Below, one piece after another: positions 21,395 to 26,975 of a DNA stretch of 33,247 bases. The notes below the pieces were generated by a model. It was not told the origin of the DNA, ran no database searches, and saw only the letters and a program-made list of their open reading frames with translations. Position numbers and translations under genes: made by a program. The stretch comes from an uncultured Spirochaetaceae bacterium. Its GTDB lineage: Bacteria > Spirochaetota > Spirochaetia > Sphaerochaetales > Sphaerochaetaceae. Location: contig CALXKS010000055.1 of assembly GCA_944389015.1 (NCBI GenBank), positions 1 through 33,247 of the forward strand, read 5' to 3'. Numbering within the stretch: position 1 is the stretch's first letter; each line of letters opens with the position of its first letter.

Positions 21395-22981
21395 ATGTGT
21401 ACAGTATTTGCTTACAGCGGAAGTGCTATAGGACTTCCGCAGATCAGGGCGATCCTTGAGAGAACGGTAAGAAGAGGACCGGATTCACAGAGGATACTAT
21501 CCCCGGAAAGAAATCTCTTTCTGGCTTTCCAGAGGCTCTCAATAATGGGCACAGATGAAAGAGGGATGCAGCCTTTTGAATACAAAGGCATGCATAGCAT
21601 AACAAATGGTGAGATCTATGGCTTCCGTGATATCCGAAGACAGCTTGAAATGGAAGGCTATGTCTTCCATTCGGATTCAGACTGTGAGACAGTCCTGTAT
21701 CTCTATGGGAAATACCGGGAGAGGATGTTCCCTCTCCTTGATGCAGAATTCGCGACTGTCATTTATAGCAAGGATGAAGGATTCATTGCCGCAAGAGATC
21801 CTATAGGCATCCGTCCTCTTTTCTATGGCTATGACAAGGATGGGAAGATAGCCTTTGCAAGCGAGGCATGCCTTCTCACTCCATTCTGCAGCGATGTGCT
21901 CCCTTTTCCTCCGGGACATTACTATAAAGGCGGGGAATTCATCTGCTACAGGGATATCACGGCAGTTAAGGAATATACCTATGGAAGCATGGAAGAGATA
22001 ACGGAGAACATCAGGGCTAAGCTTATAAAAGCAGTTGAGAAGAGGCTTGATTCGGATACTCCCGTCGCATTCCTGCTCTCGGGAGGCCTTGACAGCTCCC
22101 TTGTATGCTCTATCGCTTCAAGATCTCTTGGCAAGCAGATCCGCACATTCTCCATCGGCATGGACACAGATCCTATAGATTCAAAATATGCGGAGCGGAC
22201 AGCAGAGTTCCTTGGCTCGATCCATACGAACGTGACAATGACGGAAGAAGATGTGATAAACATCCTTCCTGAAGTCATAAATGCTCTGGCGACATATGAC
22301 ATAACAACCATCCGCGCAAGCATCGGGATGTTCCTGCTCTGCAAATACATACATGAGCATACGGATATAAGGGTGCTTCTTACTGGAGAGGTATCCGATG
22401 AGCTCTTCGGATACAAATACACGGATTTCGCTCCGGACTGCGAAGAGTTCGAGAAGGAGAGTCTGAAACGTGTCCATGAGCTTTATGCATACGATGTGCT
22501 TAGAGCAGACAGGTGCATTGCCGATAACAGCATTGAGGCAAGGGTGCCTTTCGGGGATCTTGATTTCGCCTCTTACGTTCTCTCAATCGATCCGGAGATG
22601 AAGATGAACCGATACGGACATGGCAAATATCTTCTGCGCAAGGCCTTCGAAGATGGGAACTGGCTTCCTGATGATATCCTCTGGAGGGAGAAAGCAGCTT
22701 TCAGCGATGCTGTAGGCCACAGCATGGTCGATGATCTGAAGAAATATGCTGAGGAGAAATACCAAGGCATGGATCTTGAGGCAGAATACAGGAAGTATCC
22801 GGAAAACGGCAGGCCATTCACGCCCGAGTCCCTTCTCTACAGAGAGATATTCGAAAGCTTCTACCCTGGGCAATACAGAATGATACCCGGTTTCTGGATG
22901 CCTAACAGCAGCTGGCCAGGATGCAATGTCTCCGACCCTTCTGCCAGAGTTCTTTCGAACTACGGCAAGAGCGGAGAATGA
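21395..22981 (+). CDS. asnB: Asparagine synthase (glutamine-hydrolysing)
   Basis: The protein (528 residues) starts MCTVFAYSGSAIGLPQIRAI, with Cys2 as the glutaminase nucleophile once Met is removed, then RRGPDSQ, FLAFQRLSIMG and ITNGEIYGFRDIRR. The synthetase half has the PP-loop FLLSGGLDSSLVCSIASR near residue 229, LTGEVSDELFGYKYT, and ADRCIADNSIEARVPFGDLD. It makes asparagine from aspartate, glutamine and ATP. It starts nine bases after the GXGXG gene, so it is part of the same attenuated operon and under the same nitrogen signal. Confidence 0.95.
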   Translation: MCTVFAYSGSAIGLPQIRAILERTVRRGPDSQRILSPERNLFLAFQRLSIMGTDERGMQPFEYKGMHSITNGEIYGFRDIRRQLEMEGYVFHSDSDCETVLYLYGKYRERMFPLLDAEFATVIYSKDEGFIAARDPIGIRPLFYGYDKDGKIAFASEACLLTPFCSDVLPFPPGHYYKGGEFICYRDITAVKEYTYGSMEEITENIRAKLIKAVEKRLDSDTPVAFLLSGGLDSSLVCSIASRSLGKQIRTFSIGMDTDPIDSKYAERTAEFLGSIHTNVTMTEEDVINILPEVINALATYDITTIRASIGMFLLCKYIHEHTDIRVLLTGEVSDELFGYKYTDFAPDCEEFEKESLKRVHELYAYDVLRADRCIADNSIEARVPFGDLDFASYVLSIDPEMKMNRYGHGKYLLRKAFEDGNWLPDDILWREKAAFSDAVGHSMVDDLKKYAEEKYQGMDLEAEYRKYPENGRPFTPESLLYREIFESFYPGQYRMIPGFWMPNSSWPGCNVSDPSARVLSNYGKSGE

Positions 22982-22987
22982 GGCAAT

Positions 22988-23015
22988 GGCAGGCTGTATA
23001 ATATACAGACCTGCC
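22988..23015. terminator. Long hairpin between convergent asnB and pyrG
   Basis: GGCAGGCTGTAT pairs with ATACAG-A-CCTGCC around a three-base AAT loop, with one bulged A, giving 12 pairs. It sits seven bases after the asnB stop and five before the pyrG stop. There is no U-run on either side; it may act as a bidirectional terminator or 3'-end stabiliser. Confidence 0.55.
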
Positions 23016-23020
23016 TGATC

Positions 23021-24619
23021 TTACTGCAAAGCTGCCTTTATGAATCCGTCAAATAGTGGATGGACTCTGTTCGGGCGGCTCTTGAACTCAGGATGGAACT
23101 GAACACCTGCAAAGAAGCGGCATGAGGGATTCTCCATAGCTTCAACAAGCTTTCCATCGGGACTCATCCCGCTGAAGACTATCCGGGCACTGGCAATTCT
23201 GTCACGGAATACGGGGGATACCTCATAGCGATGCCTGTGCCTCTCCTGGATGGAGTCCTGTCCATAAAGTCCATGGAGAAGTGTTCCCTGGCGTATCTCA
23301 CAAGGATATGCTCCGAGGCGCATCGTTCCGCCTTTTGAAGTGATATTGCGCTGCTCATCCATAAGATCGATCACGCATTCATCCCCCGCAGGATCGAATT
23401 CCCTTGAGTTGGCTCTCTCAAGGCCTGCAAGGGATCTGGCTGCCTCAATCACAGCGATCTGCATTCCAAGGCATATACCCAAATACGGGACATCATGCTC
23501 CCGTGCATAGCGTGCGCATTGTATCATTCCTTCAATGCCTCTTGCCCCGAATCCTCCGGGTACAAGTATGCCATCAGCATCCGCAAGAAGCTTATCAGGT
23601 CCGGTCTTCTCAACATCCTCAGAATCGACGAATAGCAGCTCGAGTTCCGCCTCATTGCTGCTGGCAGCGTGGTACAGAGCTTCATTGATCGAAAGATAGG
23701 CGTCATGCAGCTTCACATATTTGCCGCATATTGCGATCCTGACTTTGCGATCCTTTGGCTTTGCCATGCGGTCAACCGCCTCTCTCCAGGCTCTGAGATC
23801 ACACTCTCTGCATTCCAGAGATAGCCTTGATACGACATAATCATCGAATCCACGTTCATGGAGAAGCAACGGAAGAGCATAGATCGGAGCCAGATTCTCA
23901 TTGCCTATCACAGCGCGCCTTCCGACATTGCAGAACATCGCGATCTTCGTAAGGATCTCATCATCAAGAGTCTTATCTGAACGGGCGATTATGCAGTCCG
24001 GCATTATTCCCATTCCCTGAAGCTCATGCACGGAGTGCTGGCTGGGCTTTGTCTTGTATTCACCGCTGCAGGCAAGATATGGAACAAGGACAACATGGAT
24101 GAACATCGAGTTCTCTGTCCCGGCCTCAGTCCGCAGCTGCCTGATGGCTTCCAGAAAAGGCTGGCTCTCGATATCCCCGATCGTACCGCCGATCTCGGTA
24201 ATCACCACATCCGCTCCTGTCATCTCCCCAACAGAGTATATAGCGGACTTTATCTCATCCGTGACATGAGGGATTATCTGGACAGTTCTGCCAAGGTACT
24301 CTCCCCTCCTTTCCCTTGTCAGGATATTCCAGAACACCTTACCGCTTGTCAGATTGGACTTCCTGTTCAGATTCTCATCGATGAATCTCTCATAGTGGCC
24401 CAGATCCAGATCCGTCTCAGCTCCATCCTCGGTGACAAAGACCTCCCCATGCTGATAAGGACTCATCGTCCCGGGATCGACATTGAGATAGGGATCAAGC
24501 TTCTGGGCAGCCACCTTCAGTCCTCTCTGCTTCAGGAGCAGTCCAAGGCTGGCGGCGCTTACGCCCTTGCCGAGCCCTGATACCACACCGCCTGTGACGA
24601 ATATGTATTTCCGATCCAT
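23021..24619 (-). CDS. pyrG: CTP synthase
   Basis: CTP synthase converts UTP to CTP with glutamine and ATP. The 532-residue protein starts MDRKYIFVTGGVVSGLGKGV, the family signature, and contains KLDPYLNVDPGTMSPYQHGE, TEIGGTIGDIES and RARSDKTLDDEIL-like IIARSDKTLDDEIL. The C-terminal glutaminase has VPGGFGARGIEGMI, YLGICLGMQ (nucleophile Cys) and FHPEFKSRP (catalytic His and Glu). The start at 24619 has a GGAGG site; the longer in-frame start at 24649 would lie inside the leader terminator. Its leader resembles those of glnA and the glt operon. Confidence 0.97.
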   Translation of the reverse strand: MDRKYIFVTGGVVSGLGKGVSAASLGLLLKQRGLKVAAQKLDPYLNVDPGTMSPYQHGEVFVTEDGAETDLDLGHYERFIDENLNRKSNLTSGKVFWNILTRERRGEYLGRTVQIIPHVTDEIKSAIYSVGEMTGADVVITEIGGTIGDIESQPFLEAIRQLRTEAGTENSMFIHVVLVPYLACSGEYKTKPSQHSVHELQGMGIMPDCIIARSDKTLDDEILTKIAMFCNVGRRAVIGNENLAPIYALPLLLHERGFDDYVVSRLSLECRECDLRAWREAVDRMAKPKDRKVRIAICGKYVKLHDAYLSINEALYHAASSNEAELELLFVDSEDVEKTGPDKLLADADGILVPGGFGARGIEGMIQCARYAREHDVPYLGICLGMQIAVIEAARSLAGLERANSREFDPAGDECVIDLMDEQRNITSKGGTMRLGAYPCEIRQGTLLHGLYGQDSIQERHRHRYEVSPVFRDRIASARIVFSGMSPDGKLVEAMENPSCRFFAGVQFHPEFKSRPNRVHPLFDGFIKAALQ

Positions 24620-24641
24620 ATACACCTCCGTTAAAAAGAAA

Positions 24642-24680
24642 AAGGACACCTATCCCTTAAGAGATAGACGTCCTTGTCCA
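24642..24680 (-). promoter_or_regulatory. pyrG leader attenuator with candidate ANTAR hairpin
   Basis: On the minus strand the stretch 24675-24642 forms a long terminator (AAGGAC pairs with GTCCTT, then two G-U pairs, then CTATCTC with GGGATAG, tetraloop TTAA), followed by TTTTTCTTTTT. A rival hairpin TGGAC - AAGGAC - GTCTA (24665-24680; five pairs, one G-U) has an A1/G4 hexaloop identical to hairpin 1 of the glt leader and uses the terminator's 5' arm. A GGAGG site and the pyrG ATG follow. No second A1/G4 loop is seen. Confidence 0.65.
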
Positions 24681-24690
24681 ACTGGTTGCC

Positions 24691-24720
24691 ATTATATTGC
24701 TTTACCGATTGCCTTCTCAA
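24691..24720 (-). promoter_or_regulatory. pyrG: pyrG promoter
   Basis: Minus-strand TTGAGA (24715-24720) and a perfect TATAAT (24691-24696) are 18 bases apart. The predicted start is seven or eight bases downstream, just before the candidate ANTAR hairpin. The start region lacks a G-run, which argues against the CTP-sensing G-addition mechanism known for pyrG in Bacillus. Confidence 0.8.
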
Positions 24721-24759
24721 CAGATTGGCAATAGGAAAAGTAATTATTTTCCAATATTG

Positions 24760-25209
24760 TCAGAGATCAGGAAGTTTCATATAGAGAAGCGGATAAGGAT
24801 TGCCCTGCTCATCCAGTTCTGTGCGTCTGCAGACCTGGAATCCCATATGCTCATAGAATCCTTTTGCCTGGGGATTCTGCTCATTCACTGCAAGACGGTT
24901 GACAGAATAATCCCTGATCCCCTTCTCCATAAGCTGTCTGCCAAGACCCTTCCCTCGTTCTTCCGCCTGTATGAACAGCATCTCAACCGAGCCATTCTCA
25001 ACCCCCATAAAGGCAACTTGGGAACCGTTCTCATCATCGGCAACGATAAGATGCTCAACATCCCTCAGTGCCTCTGGAACATACTTCTTTATATTCAGTA
25101 TCTCAGATCCGGAAAGGAAAAGATGTGTAGCCCTTACAGATGATTCCCATACCTGAAGAAGAGCATCTATCAGCTCAGGAGATCGATCTGTTGCTTCATA
25201 TATCTTCAT
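24760..25209 (-). CDS. GNAT family N-acetyltransferase
   Basis: The 149-residue product (start ATG 25209, MKIYEATDRSPELIDALLQV) shows the GNAT core: VAFMGVENGSVEMLFIQAEE, the acetyl-CoA motif ERGKGLGRQLMEKGI (R-G-K-G-L-G), and VNEQNPQAKGFYEHMGFQV. It is like YjaB/PhnO-type small acetyltransferases. The Shine-Dalgarno is weak, and an ATG 15 bases further upstream is possible. It stands alone at the boundary between core and island. Substrate unknown. Confidence 0.87.
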   Translation of the reverse strand: MKIYEATDRSPELIDALLQVWESSVRATHLFLSGSEILNIKKYVPEALRDVEHLIVADDENGSQVAFMGVENGSVEMLFIQAEERGKGLGRQLMEKGIRDYSVNRLAVNEQNPQAKGFYEHMGFQVCRRTELDEQGNPYPLLYMKLPDL

Positions 25210-25374
25210 GATCCACTGCCCCAAAAGTATTTTGTATTTATCAGCAATCCTGTCACCTTTACAGAATAAAATACAGTCCCTATCTCGTATCTTTTTGCAT
25301 ACAGGTCGGAACCTGCTATGCCTGTTTAGCAGCTTCGCTCTCCTGTTTCACACAGACACACCTGGAAAAGAGTT

Positions 25375-25455
25375 TGATTCACCCATATTTTTAGTATTTT
25401 AGGACAACTCTACGCCAGACATCCCATAGTGCCCAGCAACAGCACTTCTTGCATA
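25375..25455 (+). repeat. Dispersed intergenic repeat, copy 1
   Basis: This 81-base stretch aligns along its full length with 31651-31730. Shared blocks in order are TGATTC, CCCA, a T-rich run, AGGAC, CTACG, AGTGCCCAG, and CTTGCATA. Overall identity by eye is about two thirds. It follows the gap after the acetyltransferase (25210-25374), in which no gene is seen. Confidence 0.55.
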
Positions 25456-25462
25456 TTCAATA

Positions 25463-25765
25463 TCAGGCACCCATGACCTCTTTTCTGAGAATTGCGTTGA
25501 TTCTCGTCTGATATCCTTTGCCCTCAGCCTTGAGGGCTGCAAGCACGTCATTATCAATCATGATTGTGATCTTGCTTTTGGCAGGCTTATACCATTCAGG
25601 ATGAACTTTGCTCCAGTGCTTGAACTCTTCAAACTCTTTCTTTGCCATAAAAGGATAATCATCACTTTCAATTGGCTTCGCCTCATTTGTTATCTTCTTC
25701 TCTTCATCAAAAAGTGGAAGCATTGCTTTAACTTCTTCAAGGGCCATTTTCTTTATAGTACTCAT
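25463..25765 (-). CDS. BrnA-type antitoxin (orphan)
   Basis: The 100-residue protein ends in the BrnA signature: ITIMIDNDVLAALKAEGKGY followed by QTRINAILRKEV, a ribbon-helix-helix DNA-binding domain. The N-terminal part is charged (KKMALEEVKAMLPLFDEEKK) with HWSKVHPEWYKPAK before the domain. BrnA normally neutralises and autoregulates with the RNase BrnT encoded just upstream; no BrnT reading frame is seen in the 113 bases upstream or beside it. It may be an orphan regulator, or act with the neighbouring RelE-like system. A moderate AGGTAGA ribosome site is present. Confidence 0.75.
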   Translation of the reverse strand: MSTIKKMALEEVKAMLPLFDEEKKITNEAKPIESDDYPFMAKKEFEEFKHWSKVHPEWYKPAKSKITIMIDNDVLAALKAEGKGYQTRINAILRKEVMGA

Positions 25766-25878
25766 TGCATTCTACCTTGGTTGCTCTTTTTGTAAACATG
25801 ACTCTTACGGTAGCACAAATTGCTACATAAGCTGCTACAAATGCTAAACAACAATCAGACTCATAATACTGCAGAATC

Positions 25879-26241
25879 TCAGATGAAACGTTCTACACTC
25901 ACATCGAAGATCTTTGCAAGCTCCTTGGCCATAGCCTTACTAATTGATCTCCTCTCATGCTCCATGTCGGAAATCACCTGCTTGCTGACTCCGAGCTTTT
26001 CACCGAGTTCTGCCTGCGTCATTTTAATTAGCTTACGATAGAAAGCGAGATTGGACGCTGGAGTAAGCTCTGGCTCAACTTCCCTGAACCAATCAGTATC
26101 ATGGAAATCAACAAGGTCGTCATCATATTTGACAGTAAGACTTTCTCCGAAGTGTTTCTTGAGGAACCGAAGATCCTTGTCAGAGATAGTACCCTGGATT
26201 GTAAAATTGTTAATATGGGGCTGATTCACGACTACCAACAT
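25879..26241 (-). CDS. XRE-family antitoxin of a RelE/HigB-type module
   Basis: The 120 residues comprise an N-terminal part (about 1-58, MLVVVNQPHINNFTIQGTIS to DTDWFREVEPELTP) and a C-terminal helix-turn-helix (about 65-120: NLAFYRKLIKMTQAELGEKL, GVSKQVISDMEHERRSIS). The antitoxin should bind the toxin and repress the operon at the inverted repeat 26485-26505. The start lies 32 bases inside the toxin gene with an AGAGGTG ribosome site, so translation is coupled. Two truncated relatives occur at 26793-26975 and 32817-33086. Confidence 0.85.
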   Translation of the reverse strand: MLVVVNQPHINNFTIQGTISDKDLRFLKKHFGESLTVKYDDDLVDFHDTDWFREVEPELTPASNLAFYRKLIKMTQAELGEKLGVSKQVISDMEHERRSISKAMAKELAKIFDVSVERFI

Positions 26242-26476
26242 AATACACCTCTACCTTATAAGTACCGTTTTCGTTGTACCAGCATGCCACATGATGATAG
26301 CTCAGATGACAATGGTATCTATCCTTCCCTAGTTTACTGAAGTTCGAATACTTCGGTTGCATAGGCCCGCTTTCCTCTATGTCCATCAGAAGACGGGCAA
26401 GTACAAGCTTTTCCTTATGCCCGAGTTTCTGCGCACTCTTTGAAGATGCTTTCGTCATTGCAACCTTGTATTTCAT
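26210..26476 (-). CDS. RelE/ParE-superfamily toxin
   Basis: An 88-residue basic protein starting MKYKVAMTKASSKSAQKLGH (ATG 26476; the TTG two codons earlier is unlikely). DRYHCHLSYHHVACWYNENG followed by YKVEVYYVGSRESAPY is the usual beta-sheet end of RelE/HigB-like ribosome-dependent mRNA endonucleases, with 'YVGSRExAPY' as the terminal strand. It precedes and overlaps its antitoxin, the HigBA order. There is no Shine-Dalgarno before the ATG. Toxic activity is inferred from family and context. Confidence 0.8.
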   Translation of the reverse strand: MKYKVAMTKASSKSAQKLGHKEKLVLARLLMDIEESGPMQPKYSNFSKLGKDRYHCHLSYHHVACWYNENGTYKVEVYYVGSRESAPY

Positions 26477-26484
26477 AATCAACT

Positions 26485-26505
26485 AGTACACTATAATTGT
26501 GTACT
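26485..26505. promoter_or_regulatory. Operator/promoter of the toxin-antitoxin operon
   Basis: AGTACAC - TATAATT - GTGTACT is a perfect 7-base inverted repeat just upstream of the toxin start. On the minus strand TTGACG lies next to it (26506-26511) and a -10-like box overlaps it, so a bound antitoxin would block transcription. It is the best candidate for the autoregulatory site. Confidence 0.65.
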
Positions 26506-26696
26506 CGTCAAGTGGAAACATTTCCTTCAAGAATGATTTCACGGTGACCAACGTACTTAACATACGCTTAGATGGTTCGACTGACTCCACCGTTGACAAA
26601 ATATATCTTACGACATCGTAACTAAAGACTTGATGTTTTACAGCTCAGACATCAAGGAAAAGTGAAAAGCAATCCATAATGTATTGCTCGTTAGAT

Positions 26697-26824
26697 ATAA
26701 AATATGAAGTCCGGATGTCATGAAAAGCCATAAGGCAGATGCCATCCAATGCAAGAAGAATGAGAAAGGGAAGTTGATTGTGGGGGTGAAGTATGTTGGT
26801 AGTTGTGAGAAAGCCCCGTACTGA
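26697..26824 (+). pseudogene. Decayed RelE-like toxin gene
   Basis: This is a remnant of a second toxin gene related to that at 26210-26476. The first bases translate as KYEVRMS (compare KYKVAMT), with the start codon changed to ATA and a frameshift and stop soon after. Most of the middle is deleted. The last 34 codons, from ATG 26720, read HKADAIQCKKNEKGKLIVGV and then KYVGSCEKAPY, matching the toxin C-terminus. Its end overlaps the next antitoxin remnant by 32 bases, exactly the overlap in the intact pair. The 220 bases before it (from 26477) hold only the operator region and no gene. Confidence 0.7.
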
Positions 26825-26975
26825 GTTCTCCCTGAATGGGGATGTTCCTACAAAGCTTATTCAGAGCCTTGTCTCTGAATTTGGCCCTGATAGCATTAAG
26901 ATTAAAGAAGACGATATGATGAATGTTGAGGATATGGGGTGGTATAAGGAGAAGGTTGCGAATGGACGTCAATGA
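26793..26975 (+). pseudogene. Truncated XRE antitoxin remnant (N-terminal domain only)
   Basis: The 60-residue frame starts MLVVVRKPRTEFSLNGDVPT and matches the N-terminal domain of the antitoxin at 25879-26241 (MLVVVNQPHINNFTIQGTIS). It contains MMNVEDMGWYKEKVANG and then stops, with no helix-turn-helix. The break coincides with the 3' end of the convergent helicase gene, which suggests that insertion of the helicase segment cut it. It may still be translated, but is unlikely to repress DNA. Confidence 0.72.

Noticed and set aside
24663..24680. Second A1/G4 loop in the pyrG terminator
   Set aside because: The apical loop is TTAA and no alternative hexaloop with A1 and G4 has a stable stem; only one ANTAR-like hairpin is claimed.
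24642..24720. pyrG control by G addition at the transcript start, as in Bacillus
   Set aside because: The predicted start region lacks the GGG run, and the terminator's 5' arm is not a long C/U tract complementary to poly-G at the needed place.
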